A stretch of DNA of 64,000 nt from Marisa cornuarietis. Its lineage: Eukaryota; Mollusca; Gastropoda; Architaenioglossa; Ampullariidae. The notes beneath the pieces were generated by a model. It searched no databases. It saw only the letters and a list, made by a program, of their open reading frames with translations, and was not told the origin of the DNA. How positions within the stretch are numbered: the stretch's first letter is position 1; each line of letters opens with the position of its first letter. The stretch is taken from the NCBI GenBank assembly GCA_004794655.1, contig SMMW01000619.1, positions 1,736,001 to 1,800,000 of the forward strand, read 5' to 3'. Position numbers and translations under genes: made by a program. Below, piece after piece: positions 1-12,185 of this stretch.

Positions 1-194
1 GATCATCATCAATAGTGTACATCCATTTCTGGCAGGCTCATCTTTATTTGCTTTTCTTCTGGGCCTCATAGTGTCACGAGAGACTGTGGCATGACATCGA
101 AGAGGGCCTCGTACTCGTCACCGAAGAGTTTCAGGAGGGAAATGTTACTTGATAACCAGACAGGCGCTTTCTTTCACACAGCAATGGGCCTTCC

Positions 195-381
195 TTGTTT
201 GACCCTTTGTCGCCTGTGCCACTTAACATTGTTGTTCTTTTCTCGGTGAACATCATGCAAGAAACCCTTCACGACCATCACACTTTTCTTTCCATCGGAG
301 GCAGACACATAAGCTGGCTACATTTTGCAGACGACCTGTTGGCAGACACTGATAGCAAAATGCAGAAGTCTACAACAAACT
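195..381 (+). mobile_element. LINE reverse-transcriptase remnant (palm motif)
   Basis: The frame reads LSPVPLNIVV, then IMQETLHDHHT, SIGGR and HFADDLLAD before a stop. This is the usual order of a LINE reverse transcriptase: LSP.LFN block, a short linker, then the FADD catalytic box with two aspartates. It is a fragment only. No endonuclease or upstream RT blocks can be read at the window edge, and the frame ends just after the palm motif. It is an old dead copy; the clade is not assigned. Confidence 0.7.
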
Positions 382-407
382 GACAGACAGCGTGAATGCA
401 TACACAC

Positions 408-408
408 A

Positions 409-445
<37 letters not shown>

Positions 446-446
446 C
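408..446. repeat. (CT)n/(CA)n microsatellite
   Basis: A compound simple repeat: about ten CT units run directly into about nine CA units. Confidence 0.9.
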
Positions 447-559
447 TTTGCTTTTTTCTGTTGAGGCATTAGTTTGACACACTGACATAGTGACTCGTTT
501 CGTTCCTTTTTCCACCCTTTTGCTCGTTCCATTCCTTCTCGTTTTGCATACCCTACCGC

Positions 560-790
560 ATTCTCTCCCCATTATCCTACTTGTTTCCCTTACCCTACCT
601 TACCACCATCCTGCTGTTTCTCTTCCCTATCTTACCATTATCCTACTTGTTTCCCTTACCCTACCTTACCACCATCCTGCTGTTCCTCTTACCCTGTCTT
701 ACCATTATCCTACTTGTTTTTCTTGCCCTGCCTTACCACCATCCTGCTCGTGTTACTTACCCTACCTCACTCGCTCACTATCACCCTCCT
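560..790 (+). repeat. Minisatellite, about 66-bp unit, three degenerate copies
   Basis: Blocks beginning cctacttgttt and containing ccttaccaccatcctgct recur at about 569, 635 and 707. It is pyrimidine-rich, so overlapping open frames in several phases are artefacts of the repeat. It is followed by a short (CCCA)n run at about 824-845. Confidence 0.8.
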
Positions 791-859
791 CTGCTCGTCT
801 CCAGCTTTATTAAACATTTCACCCCACCCACCCACCCACCCACCCTCCAAACCCACCCA

Positions 860-2290
860 TCTGATGGTTGAATTGTTTTGGCGAGAGAGTCTGTTCATAC
901 ACGTGCTACTCCATGCGTTTAAAATTCCAGATGCCAGTCCTGGCCCGGAGGTTCACGTGTCTTTTGGTGGCGTTCCAAGAGTCATTGTCTCCTTCTCTTC
1001 TGATCTCTTTGGCAGGAAGAAGCGATTCCCGCACCTTCTGATCAGTCTGACCCATGCAACTCGTAGCTAACCGAGTCCCCGAGATATTTCCTCGTGATTA
1101 TTTTACAAAATGCTAGTATTATGCATAATATAGGTACTTACGCTCTGACAGAAATTTGCATCTAAAGGTCAATGTTCAACTTTATTCTGTTTTTGTTTTA
1201 CCTTTAGTGACAGATTTCCGAAAGGTAGGTGTTGTAGGGATGCGAAAGAATCCCTCCTTCCTTCTTTTATTAGTGGAAAGTTGAGACGTATGTTTAAAAC
1301 TTGAACGTACTTCGAAGAAAAACTGAAGACCATTGTTTGACCTTTGTTGCCTGCACCAAGATTTCTGTAAAACAAATTCCTTTCATGCAGCTTTTGTACA
1401 ACTTTCTTTAACCATTCACAAAAAGAAAATCTTAAGTTTTTTCCCTCAAACAATGGCCTTTTTTTAAACAAGATTTTGTAGAATCTGCCAAAGCACACGT
1501 GTTTTAAGGTCTTTGAACTGTTTAAAGTCTTTACAACTGACACTCCACCCCCTAAGCGTCCCTTGGCGAAAGAGAGTGGGGAGGTAGAAGTCCCCAGCTT
1601 CCACTGTTTGTTATCGTCAGATAAACACCGTAAGCGGCCTCCGCCAGGTTACCTGCCCTTTCCCAATGACGCGCTGTTGTTAGGGAAGCGGGATCTTTCA
1701 GGTGAGCTTGCTCAGGTAGGCACGTGTTCCTCAGGTGATGCACCGTTGATGATGCTGCAATACCGCGCACGTTGAATACATCAGCCAGCCATTTGGTTGT
1801 CTTGCGCAAGCAGGGGAGGGGGTGACTTACGAGAACTTTGAAAGGTGGGAGCGACTCGTCCTTCTGGTGAGAGGCAACGGTGCTACTTGGGAAGGAAGAC
1901 AAATTCGTGGATGGAAAGTGTGTAATTCTTACGAAAGTTAGAAGCAACGTGTAAACATTTCTTTCTTTCGCCCCTGCAGCTAATCCAAACTGCTTTAATA
2001 AACTCGGTGTCAGGAAGGTAGGAATGGAAATGGAATGGAAGGCATGTAGAGATGCAGTCGTGTATCCAGTGTTTCAACGCGCCTTCACTTCAGAACTTAA
2101 GATGCAGTTATACTTTGTGTTTGTAAATGACACTTTGCGGCTTTTTAAATCTCTGATCACCTAGGAGAAAATATTACTGAAGATCTGTCAGCCTTGGTCT
2201 GAGAGACGCCAAAAGGCAATAATGTGTATTTTCTGCCGCTGTACTTTAAAATGGTGTGTGTCGTGGTGTCCTGGAGTGGTGATGCCGGTG
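860..2290. other. Intergenic, nothing recognised
   Basis: Mixed-composition DNA. I see no motif-bearing frame, no exon with paired splice sites and no repeat shared with the rest of the window. Confidence 0.5.
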
Positions 2291-2293
2291 GCG

Positions 2294-2456
2294 ATGATGT
2301 TTTACGCCGAGTCAGCATTTAAGGTTATTTCGCGGCCAGGCAGCCGACCCGGTAAACAGGTGCCACTCGCAGAAAAGGAGCAGCTCGCCCGAGATGAGAT
2401 CTGAATCCCATGCTCGATCCTCACAACCGCTTAATCGTTGCATCACCGGGGCGCGC
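2294..2456 (-). mobile_element. tRNA-derived SINE, diverged copy
   Basis: Read on the - strand it begins with a tRNA-like head (ccccggtgatgcaacg). It then passes through cacctgtttaccgggt and ends gctgactcggcgtaaaaca. The same head, body and tail are found at 17.23, 27.25 and 58.42 kb on the + strand. The B box is decayed. Confidence 0.7.
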
Positions 2457-2459
2457 ACA

Positions 2460-3160
2460 GAGAGAGAATCATGGGTACATGCGTGGGTGAAAGAAGGAGG
2501 GGACATTGAGAATTAACGAGGGGGAAAAGAGTAAAGAAAAAAACACGTCCCCTAGATGGTTTGTTGCGCCGTTCAGTGCGTTGGTCTGGGTTTTATCGTA
2601 TTAACCCTCCAGCGACGTTTGTTGTTACACCCAGGCAGGGCCTCACTCATCATGGCTTGTGAAGTTGTGATAGGAAACAATTAGTCCACCTCTTCTGCCT
2701 ATAGGATCGCAAATTACGTTTAGCAGAGCCTGTCAGAGACAGAATTTTTAAGTTTTTAAATCTCAAAAAGCGCATTATTTTGGTTCGGCAGCGATATCAG
2801 TCGTGGCAGGAGGGTGAGATAACAGGTGGCCTTGAGGCTAAATGCACACAAAAGGAAAATCTTTTCTGGTCGACTTATTGATTAAAGTTTTCTTGTCGTT
2901 TATATTCATTTCAGTCTCATTATTTTTCGTTCTGCATAGTCGTCAGGCTGCATGTCAGCTTGTATTCATAACTTAATGTGCTGAAAAATTCAAGAGTTCA
3001 AACTAACCTTCGTATTCCACATGACTTGACCATCCTGCTCCTGTACGTTGTTGCTACCTTATTGTGTCCCTGTATATATATTTGTATATTTATTTTATTT
3101 ATATATTTTGTCTGTGTATGTATGGTATCCTTATTTTAGTCAGTATTTATATAGTTTACT
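2460..3160. other. Intergenic, nothing recognised
   Basis: AT-leaning DNA with no supported exon, RNA gene or recognised repeat. Confidence 0.5.
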
Positions 3161-3164
3161 TTGT

Positions 3165-3238
3165 CTTGCGCTTGTGGAGCGCATTAAGCCAACTTGTAAA
3201 TGGGGAAAGGTGCTATAAAATCTACTACTTGTTATCAT

Positions 3239-3252
<14 letters not shown>
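3165..3252 (+). mobile_element. LINE 3' tail
   Basis: The stretch runs ggagcgcattaagcc, then ggggaaaggtgctataaa, then a trinucleotide ATC run. This matches the tails at 29.98 and 38.90 kb and resembles the 3' ends of CR1/L2-type LINEs (an 'agcgc..gagc...gctataaa' block followed by ATT/ATC units). Confidence 0.6.

Positions 3253-3280
<28 letters not shown>
3248..3280 (+). repeat. (CAG)11 microsatellite
   Basis: Eleven uninterrupted CAG units lie directly after the ATC tail of the LINE fragment. The poly-Ala and poly-Leu frames read through it are not supported as genes. Confidence 0.9.
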
Positions 3281-3283
<3 letters not shown>

Positions 3284-3339
3284 CAGTAGTGCTTGGCGCT
3301 GAAGGTAGCGGTCGAAATCGCTCACAACTGACCCCAATC

Positions 3340-3340
<1 letters not shown>

Positions 3341-3387
<47 letters not shown>
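3341..3387 (+). repeat. (TG)n microsatellite
   Basis: About 23 TG units. Confidence 0.95.
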
Positions 3388-3389
<2 letters not shown>

Positions 3390-5220
3390 CGGATCTATCT
3401 GTTAGTGAGACACTTTGCTCGTATCCCTACATTCACCTGAAATCTGTGTATATGTATGTGAGCGCATCTTCCTGTTAGTGACACACTCTGCTCCTCTCTC
3501 TACACTCGCCTGTAAACAGTTGCCATGGCGACTTCAACGTGACGTATCTTCCGAGCACAGACTACGTCACTAAGATTTGTGCGCTGCGTCATCATTCGCG
3601 TGAGAGTGGACAGTTTGCTGCAGAGGACGTTAGTTGGAATGGCTTCAACTGTTTGTTGTCCCGATGGGTAAGATTTTTCGTCTCGAGCCAGTAGAAACAC
3701 ACACATCATACACGGAATAGACTTTGTACAGCTTGCGATTGTTAGGATAGATCAAGAGATTTAGCAAAATTCATTTTGTGATGTCCGGTAGAAGGAAATA
3801 ATGCGCCATTATTCTCCTCCATCTTGTTTTCATTTTTGATCAAAGCTTTTATTTCTGTTGTATTGATAACTTATTAGATATTTGCATATAAGTAGTTGAA
3901 AAAAATTAATAACCAGCTCAGTAAGAAAATGAGCTTCTCATTCTGTGTTGCTTCAGCGAAGTTTTTACACTCATTTGTTAATGTTGTTTTCATTAATAAA
4001 CCTGTTTTCAGTTTCATGACATCAGTAGTTTTACAAAATCCCCCTAACCGACGTTTTACTTGATTGTGTCGCTTGTCATTAAAACGAGACTAAGACAGTG
4101 GACTTGCTACTGAATCGACGAACGATTTTTTCATAAATTTCGATTATGGAGTAAAAAGAAAGATTGGGCATGCATATTATTGATGACGTCGTTAAAAAAA
4201 CAAATTGTTGTTAGATCTCACATGTACAGTAGGAAACATGTCGCAAGCTGCTTACCTCTAACCAGTCAGTTACTTTGCACCAAATATTCCATAACGTAGT
4301 CGAGTGTCAGTCAAAGTGTAAACTGGTCAGTTTGGAGAATCTGGTTGAGCTCCGGTTCTTGGCATAAGAGATTCTGATGGAGTCAGGACAGAGCTAACGT
4401 GTCTGTGTATCGTCTTTTACTAGTCCATGTGATCGTCAGGGTAGGTTTTGACAAACGTGTGATAGGTATAATCAACGGGAACTTACTTCCTCCACTATAG
4501 GCAAGGAAGTGTAGTCTCAGTGTTATTTTCTGAGGTCGTACCTTTTGATTTTCGCAGTAAAGATAGAGTAAATACCAGGAAACACCAGGCAACGTACAAG
4601 TGAGGTTCGTGTGTGGTGTCTGAGACAAAACTGTGGCCAAGTGCAGTCAGATTCATCGAAATGTTCCGTCATAACCAGCAGATCTGAGGCCAGATCTAAA
4701 CCTTCTTTAACACCTTATTTTAGAGAAGAAATATCTGTGAACTCTCCGTGATTATTCTGTGTGCAGTTTGTAACGTGAAAAGTTCTAATCCTCATTATAA
4801 AGCACCGTCTATTAATGTCTGTTATGTGAGTATCTCTTGTTAAAGACAAAGTACGTGGCATGACAAGCGATGTCGGGCTAAATCATAGTTGAGAGGAAAG
4901 AGAGAGACGTCCTCAGTGTTGCTACGTGTCTTCATCCAAGTTTCCGTGACCTATATAAACATCTCCATACAGTCGCCTCTGTGTCTTCTAGCAGCTCATT
5001 AGTTTCCCAACCATCCCTGTAACACTTGGGGTAATGAAGACTTTGTTAAGATTTAATAGCGACAAGAGAGCCTGGGGATTGGACAATTTTTAATGGCTTC
5101 TCCTTTTTGTCTGAGACTGAGTAGTCAGACATCCAGGGATCGAGCGAGTGGTTGTTTTGTCACTGGTTGTCACAGACATCTTCAGACAATGACGTAACAA
5201 AACAGATAACACAGATAACA
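3390..5220. other. Intergenic, nothing recognised
   Basis: No supported coding exon or repeat. A near repeat of a short phrase (agcg.atct..ctgttagtgac) at about 3387 and 3458 suggests a roughly 70-bp local duplication. Confidence 0.45.
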
Positions 5221-5223
5221 GAT

Positions 5224-5303
5224 AAGCGCTAAGAGCATGCTCTCTATGAGTGTGAATATGCGCTATAAACATCTTCATTTATTATTATTATTATTATTAT
5301 TAT
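5224..5303 (+). mobile_element. LINE 3' tail with (ATT)n
   Basis: It reads aagcgctaagagcatgctct, gagtgtgaatatgcgctata, then (ATT)7. The same sentence closes the larger LINE remnant at 7585-7660, so it belongs to the same family. Confidence 0.7.
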
Positions 5304-5774
5304 CTTCAAAACCCCACCCCATTGTAAGTAAGGAGAAAGTAAGTTATAACAACTTTATCAACATGATCAGGTCCAGAAGTTTTATAACTGGTTTAACAGT
5401 TTTAGCACCGTGGTCAGCTGAAAAACCCCCCATTTAATGAGACCGTTAGCTTGAGCTTGATCGTGTTAGGTTTTGTTGCCGACAGTAGAAATCGGAAAAC
5501 TTTAATATCGTCCATCGTACTCACAACGCACAGTCTAGACTGAGTCTGCTGTATTATTCATAAGGGAGTTTTATCAGGTGCCTACACCCCGGAAGCACAC
5601 AAGAGTCAGTCTATCTTATCCTTTTGGTCTACGATTTGAATTACTCTAGTGTCCGACAAATTGTAGAATGTGACTCGCGTTGACAGTCTGATATTTCGCG
5701 CGATGATAAACGCTCCAGTTTGTTAAGAGTAACTGGGTCTTACGAGTACTTTTTAGGGTAGAAAAGATGACTTA

Positions 5775-6115
5775 TTTACTTACTTAGTCCTATTCGTACC
5801 TAAGGTGGTACATGAAGCATCCACTACAGACCTCCATTTCTTTCTGTCAGCAGCAAGTTCAGCCATGCTGTTCCAGGACAGTTTCTGGCCATTTGTTTCT
5901 CATAGATGCATTTCTTGAAGGGCGTGTGCTAACTTTCCTGTTTGGCTCAGTGTTTTCACACTCAAGCACCCAAAGTAAGGAGTTTGTGGGTGAGAACAGG
6001 TCAGCTGTCAGGTTGGGAAGATCCTTGCGGCTTTGGTCTCCAGCCATCATGACTCCAAGTACCTGGTCTGCCTCTCCACTGTCATCGTTGGATGGGCTGG
6101 CTCTAGTTTCAGTTT
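5775..6115 (-). mobile_element. Retroelement ORF 3' remnant
   Basis: On the - strand the frame carries DQSRKDLPNLTADLF and, after frameshifts, a tryptophan-rich end (WPETVLEQHG; then W.SVVDASC and GTNR). This is the type of C-terminal text seen at the end of LINE-encoded polyproteins. It is broken by frameshifts. I recognise the style but cannot name a family. Confidence 0.4.
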
Positions 6116-6790
6116 CCAAATTGTATCTTTTTACAGGAATGAATTTTTAGTCCGTTGCCCAACCCACTGTAACCTGGAGGACCGGTGGACCACTCATAGT
6201 CTGATCTCTACCTAGAAGCTCTAGAAGCAAGCATCTGGGAGCGTGCGTCTTGTTTAGGATAATTGTAACCAGGCCTCATTCTCTGACTTTAGTCACATCA
6301 AGGAACTACTCTTTGTTCAGATAAAAAGAACGAATGAAAGAGGCAAGGATAGTCAGTGTGTGCTGCAGGTTGCAAAGTGCGGCATGTAGATACCACATCA
6401 TCCTGTGAAGCGTCATGCTGCTAGAGCGGAGACGCGCGACACGTCACCGTCTGGTTTCCCACCGCTACCGCAATATTAGACTCGGTGAGCACCGACAGGG
6501 TTGTGTAGATGTAACATCGGGCAGCTGACCTTAAAGCTGGGCAAGTAAAGGAGGGTGTGATGTGAGTGTGATGTGAGTCCTTAATTGCTCACATCGATCA
6601 GAGGTTAATGTACAGCCGCAAATTGACGCCGCGCTTGTGTTTGTCGGCGGTCGACGTTTCATGTATCTCTCTCTTTCTCCTTTCTTTCTGGGATCACGTG
6701 CGTAGGTGTGTGTGTGTGTGTGTGTTTACGTGCGCGTGCATGTTTTGTATATATAATGTAGATAAATATATCATGTTGTATACTATATAA
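6116..6790. other. Intergenic, nothing recognised
   Basis: Contains a short (GT)n at about 6706-6724; otherwise no supported feature. Confidence 0.45.
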
Positions 6791-6799
6791 TGTTATATC

Positions 6800-7660
6800 T
6801 AGTTATTACATACATGACCCTTGATGGGCATGTTACAGCTGTCTGTCAGTCTATTATGAGCTCCGTAAGATCAGCGCCATCCGTTATTTTCTCTCTACAC
6901 GCGCTACCAACACTCTTGTCTGTGTGTTTGTTTCTTCTCGGCTTGATTACTACAAGTCCTTGCTGGCAGGCTGCCCCTCAGACCTTCTTCACAAACTCCA
7001 GAAAGTACAGAACTCCGCTGCACGTCTGGTGCATTGAGCAGGAAACGGGACCATGTCACTCCTCTCCTTCGTTACTACACTGGCTACCCGTCTGTTCTCC
7101 TACTCACTACAAACTGTCTGTGCTGTGTTTTAGTTTCTTTGCTGGCTCCTGTCCTGACTATTTCTCTGAACTTCTCTTCCCCTACATTACGTCCCAACCA
7201 GACAACTCCGCTCCTCGTCTGGTGACCGTACACTTTCTACTCCGGTCACCAGAACAACCACATATGGTCACTGGAGCTTTAGTTACTGTACTGCGAAACA
7301 GTGAAAGAAACACTCATCCCTTCCATATTCATCGTATACCCACCATCAAATCCTTTGAACGTGCACTAAAAACACATGTTACATTAGCATTATTCCTTAC
7401 ACCAATCAACATTGTTGTGATTATAGTCAGTTGACTAGTTCACCTGCTCGTCGTCCTGCAGATTTATGACACTTTCCATCCTTACTCCTTGTTTCCTGAT
7501 TCCTCTTTGTGTACTTTTATTACTTGTCTACATAGTTGTTTCTCCGTCCATCCTTCATATTCTGTCCATCTCGTGTTTGTCCTAAGCGCTGAGAGCATGC
7601 CCCTTCGTGAGCGTGATTATGCGCTTTATAAATTGCACTTTCTTTATTAGTATTGATATT
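6800..7660 (+). mobile_element. LINE remnant: C-terminal reverse transcriptase and 3' end
   Basis: Read across frames, it carries DYYKSLLAGCPSDLLHKLQK then VQNSAARLV. A later frame gives HWLPV and a relic of the S-FERALKTHV end. These are the classic C-terminal motifs of CR1/L2/jockey-like LINE polyproteins (DYCNSLL, KLQ.VQNSAARLV, HWLPV, FK..LKTHLF). The 3' end (7585-7660) matches the tail at 5224. At least two frameshifts break the frame, so it is inactive. Confidence 0.8.
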
Positions 7661-8245
7661 TATTATAGGCATCTGCTGATGTAAATATATTTGCATACAG
7701 TTTCTGTTTATTTATATCGTTATTACTGACGTGATCGTTCGCCGTGCATTGGAAATAATCCGCACCCGGGTGCACAGTACACCGCTATCTGCTAGCTGGG
7801 TGGCTAATATGCACCAGTTGAACAACACGTTTCTAAACCTTAAAATTGTTCTAAAGAAGCAAAATCTCTTCTTAGCCATTTTGATGCATTGCAGAAAAAC
7901 ATACAAAAAAATGTACTGACAGGACGGAAAGTCAGACTTAAACAACTTTATCTTACTTAAAGCATTTTTAGTTTTAAACATTCTAAAATTGTGGTGTGCA
8001 CTTTAAACTGTTTATCTAAAAAGAGTTAAGGCCTAAAAGTGTTTAAAATTAGAAATGTGATGTGCAACTGGCCCCAGACTGCTGGTCCTTCTCAACCAGT
8101 TAGCTGACTGCTAGGCGCGAGCCATTCAGCTAGTGTCTTGCCACTTTCTGTGCTCCTGGCCCCAGGACTTCAAAATAATTACTTTCGGCAGAACAGTTGT
8201 GTTTTTCCTGGAAAGACTTGCCTGTTAATCACCTTTTGCAAGTTT
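7661..8245. other. Intergenic, nothing recognised
   Basis: No supported coding exon or repeat. Confidence 0.45.
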
Positions 8246-8249
8246 CTCC

Positions 8250-8480
8250 CGTGCATCGTCTCAGATCCCATCCACACACCCACTCCCCCTCCCGCCCTGC
8301 GTGAATGTTTTCTCTTATATGCAGACGTCACTGCTCTGGTTGAGATCTGAGCTGGAAGACCAGACGTGTACGAGCATCTTGATTGTATAGAAGCTTGGCA
8401 GCATGAAGGACTGGCTAGAGCTAACACTACACAGTGACAATGTTCCTGATGACAGGCCAATACAGGGTTATTATCGCTAG
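8250..8480 (+). mobile_element. Possible LINE reverse-transcriptase palm fragment
   Basis: The frame FLLYADVTALV resembles the YADDTAL box of jockey/CR1-type reverse transcriptases with the second Asp changed to Val. It is followed, after a stop, by a relic of the downstream helix (EHLDCIEAWQHEG). Very short and degenerate. Confidence 0.35.
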
Positions 8481-8519
8481 CAGAGCACGTTGGTTTGAGG
8501 ATTGTTATTACGAATTGAC

Positions 8520-9664
8520 TGCCCGCCCTCGTGGTCACCTTCGCCATGCCTTCAAAATGGCAGGACGTTCCCAACTAGCCCTATAATCCTGGCTACAAAA
8601 GTTGCTCTAGCCTATGCCATGAAAGCATGAATTCAGCAGTCTTCAAAGTTACATGCACATCGTCTGCTGTCTGGTGAAGGTTTTCCCATAAACCCAATAA
8701 TCTTTCCCTCTTTAATCATCTCCTTGTCTCCATGTTTGGCGTGGGCGGGGGTGCGTGACAGTGAATGCGAGGCCGGCGTGCGTCGTCTTTGATGATGACC
8801 TGCCGCGTGATAGAGAGGACTCGCTCTGGTCGGGATGCATCAAATAGTCCAATTACGCAGGCACACATGATAAGACACGTGACCTTGCCTTGCCGACCCT
8901 CACCCGCTCGGCCCTGACGTGTTTCATTGCATGCAGGAGATGCTGCTGATGGGCACACACTGCCTCTTGATGTTATCGATGTTGACTTCGTGTCATGACA
9001 TTACAAACTGCGCACGTCTGAGATAACTTAATGACCGGAATAGACACCCGCGAAGTTGCTGTGGTCCTGAAGTCTTGGTACTTGTGAGGCACCCATAGAC
9101 TGGAGGACCGCAGAATGAAAAGTTGAAGACACAAGAAGGCAATAAAGTGGGTAAATAAGTCGAGAGGCCCCTATTTTGCATGTTGTCACAGGTTTGTGTG
9201 ATTTTACCCCCCCCCCACACACACACACACACACCACCAATTTTTCCACCTCTTCCTCCAGTGTAGTCATGGTGCGTACGTGTAGCATCCTAGGAGGAAG
9301 ACAAGTGGGTTTAGTCAGTAGCTTGGGACCAGCTCTTGTATTGCGAAGATGTCTGAAGGCTAAACATCCCAGATTCGTTTCACTACTGAACAGCAACTCG
9401 GATTCATTGCCCAGGAGATAAACGCCTGTTCCTAGAGCCAGTTAGGAAAATGCTATCAGAAAGGCTGTCGGTAGAACTAGGAAGAAGATGGGTAGGTTTG
9501 ATCATGATGACTGACTGATGAGCTACCAAATTGTTACTGATAATCTGCGGAAAGGTCTGCGTGGTCTGTCAGATTCGATCTGTGAAACCACTCTACACGA
9601 TTCCTCTAAAATGAAAAAGTAAACAATAACACGGCATTGTGTGTGTGTGTGTGTGTTTGCATAT

Positions 9665-9707
<43 letters not shown>

Positions 9708-10520
9708 CGTGCGCGAAAGAGAGAGGGATGAAGACGAAGGAGAAATGGAAAAACAATCATGCAGTTTGTTTTTGTTCATTTTCAAATTCATTTGGCGAGC
9801 ACTGTAATCATGTTCCTCTCCGCATCACACCACTGGCTGCTGTGTTTCGCACGTTCAGGCGCCAAAGGAGCAGCACGTACCGTCCTCCTTGTTAATGACC
9901 AAAGAGCGCAGTCGTCTTCAGAACATTCACGTCACGTGTTGTGCTTTATGTTTCAGATCATCTCCATGCCCTGCACACGTCTCGCCGGAAGCGGAGCCAA
10001 TCCTGGGTGGGCACACGTTGTTACATTGTAACACTGTTGTCGTGATCCTTAAATACGCAGTGCTGTATGATAGTGGGAGGGTTTGATAAAGAAATGAATA
10101 GAATGATAATAAATAGAATGTTATTCTGGTATGTTTCTATGCTCTTACTTGCGTTTATAGCAGCCTTTGCACTCACTCACTCAGTTGTGTTTCCTTCTAA
10201 AGAGAAAAGAAGAAAAACATTTGTCCAGTTCCCCCGAAAACTCGATTTTCAAACGTAGAGCTGTTACATGTTTTTTTCTTGTGTATATTTGCAGGGCACC
10301 GTGTGAACATTAAAACTTGCTGCTTATATTCTTGCAATTTGAAGTAGCACCGCGGTTAATAAGAGCCACAGACAAGTCTTATTTGTGGTTTTGTGACAGC
10401 AGACATCTTTGATGCTAATCTTGAACCTAATTTGAACTTTTCGTTCTTGACTTTTGGGCAAAGGGAAGCGCTTGAGTGCAGTAGATATTTTTTAACAGTA
10501 GATTTTTAGTTTGTTATACA
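8520..10520. other. Intergenic or upstream intron; microsatellites only
   Basis: Holds a C7 plus (CA)n tract at about 9207-9233 and a long interrupted (TG)n at 9639-9704. If the HDAC6-type gene extends upstream, this is intronic. I found no deacetylase motif here. Confidence 0.5.
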
Positions 10521-10521
10521 G

Positions 10522-10837
10522 ACATTTCGTTCCGCAATGAATAATGCAAAACCCTTGGGCAGAAAGTTTGGCGTAAATTCCTGCAACTTATTGTCGGCAG
10601 ATGCCCGCTCCGAAGATCCCCAGAAATCTGCTGTCCTGAAGGAGCAGTCTCAAAGCAAAGGGGACAGCGAGACCCAAGGTTCCAAGCCCGAGCAGTCTGC
10701 TGACAGCAGCCAGATAGCTGATGACAAAAAGTCGCCCCTCAGCCAGCAACCAGGGGGGAACTGCCCAGACAGCTGTCACAAGGCCAGTTACCGGGTTGAA
10801 CAGTTCGAGTCGTCTGCGAAAAATACTTTCCGAACAC
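10522..10837 (+). CDS. Candidate disordered-linker exon of the HDAC6-type gene
   Basis: A plausible 3' splice site (gtttgttatacag) is followed by a phase-0 frame containing GRKFGVNSCN, KEQSQSKGDSETQG and SSQIADDKKSPLSQQ. The codons are GC-ending and the protein is Ser/Gln/Lys/Glu-rich, typical of a disordered linker. HDAC6 has such a linker between its second deacetylase domain and the ZnF-UBP. A phase-0 donor (aca|gtagag) near 10837 would join it in frame to the exon at 12036, but that donor is weak. It could also be a chance frame or another gene. Confidence 0.42.
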
Positions 10838-10939
10838 AGACAGTAGAGGCCAACATTAGGAACCAGAACAGATCGCCTGCGTGGGGGTGGGGGCAGGAAG
10901 AGGAAGCACACACACACACAGGGGCATATAGTTGTGGGG

Positions 10940-11560
10940 AGGGGGGGATGCCTTCTGGAGCCGTAGTTATAAAGCGAGGATAAGTCGTTTCCCCAGGACA
11001 AATGAGAAAATCGAAGAAAAGCGTCTTGTTTCCGAAGTTATAAAGCGCTGTCCAGATTCCCTGGACACTAATTCGTGTTTCTACACCAGAGCACCTTTGC
11101 CTTTGCTTTATAACTACGGATCAGGAAATAAAACAAGGTGCGAGGTGTGGCCCACACATTATAACCCCGGAAATAAGACGTTGGTCTTTGAATTGTCCAT
11201 GTTGCCGAAGAACATCGACTTACCCTCGCTTCATAACTACGACCCCTGGAGGCTTGTAGCCATGAAGCAAGGCTAAATCCTTGCTCACAGGGCAAAAGTG
11301 AGAAAATTAGGGCAAGCGTCTTGTTTCTGTGCTTACAAAGCGGTGTGCAGACCCTTCGTGGCCATTAATAAATTATGTTAATTTACCCCCAGAGTATTTA
11401 TACCACTGATGTGTTACTATGGCCCCAGAGATAAAGTAATATCCGCGGTGTCTATACCCTGCTTTAAAACTGCGACACTTGCCTTTGATTCCTGCATGCT
11501 TGTCGGTGGCAACAACTTACACTGGTTTCACGACTATGGCGTTCTTAACATCGAGAGGGT
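10940..11560 (+). repeat. Dispersed repeat, two tandem copies of about 295 bp
   Basis: The phrase gcgtcttgtttccgaagtta at 11021 returns as gcgtcttgtttctgtgctta 295 bp later. The preceding phrases (ctggagccgtagttataaag and ctggaggcttgtagccatga) are spaced the same way. A third copy lies on the - strand at 51640-51915. Open frames through it (for example around 10932-11276) are incidental. It is probably a non-autonomous element or satellite-like unit; the family is unknown. Confidence 0.7.
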
Positions 11561-12035
11561 GATGACTATAGGCACAGTGTGAACTCAATGAGTCAAGGGG
11601 CAGCGGCATTAGGGATGACAACAGCAGACTCACAATCAATTCAAACACCTTCACTCTTGTCATGTACGCGAGGTAGTGCTAACATTAACTTCTCGTATTG
11701 CTGTGTTTTTCCGAAACAGATTCGCAATAATAATGACTACAGTAAATTTCTAATATTGGGAGACGCTATGACAGAAGTGAAGTTATTTGACATTCAGTTA
11801 TAGTGCTACAGAGAGGTAGATCAATGCTGGGCATCCATATGAAAGGGGCAGTGTAAGGAAAGTACCTGAAGGTTGACGAGTATCTGGCAGCCTTAGAACG
11901 TTTATTTACGAGGTAGTAGCCATCGCAGGTTTAATACAGGTTTGGCATCTAGTTTCAGTCTCATAATCGGTTGGCAGCCTGTAAGGGCTGATTGACGGTC
12001 CTCAGAACGGCTCATGACGGCTTCGTGTTTGGCAG

Positions 12036-12185
12036 GCGTCAGAAGAGGGGGCAGAGGGCATCAGCCAGGCACAGAAGAGTTACGCCAACGGCAAGAGTCT
12101 GGAGAGCAAGATGGCGGCCATGGATGTCCGCGAGGGCAAACGGGACTGGAGACCACAGACCGTCGGCGATGTCTTGTGCATGCAG
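12036..12185 (+). CDS. HDAC6: HDAC6-like exon: pre-ZnF linker
   Basis: 50 codons, phase 0 at both ends. The acceptor is gtgtttggcag and the donor is atgcag|gtgag. It reads [20 protein letters not shown], then [19 protein letters not shown]. Charged and low in hydrophobics, it fits the region just before the zinc finger. It runs directly into [14 protein letters not shown] of the next exon. Confidence 0.75.

Noticed and set aside
3140..3405. Poly-Ala and poly-Leu frames
   Set aside because: Artefacts of (CAG)11 plus the LINE ATC tail.
10588..11001. 137-codon - strand frame over the candidate linker exon
   Set aside because: Its Leu/Arg/Pro text mirrors GC-ending codons of the + strand frame and continues through a CA repeat; no domain or splice support.
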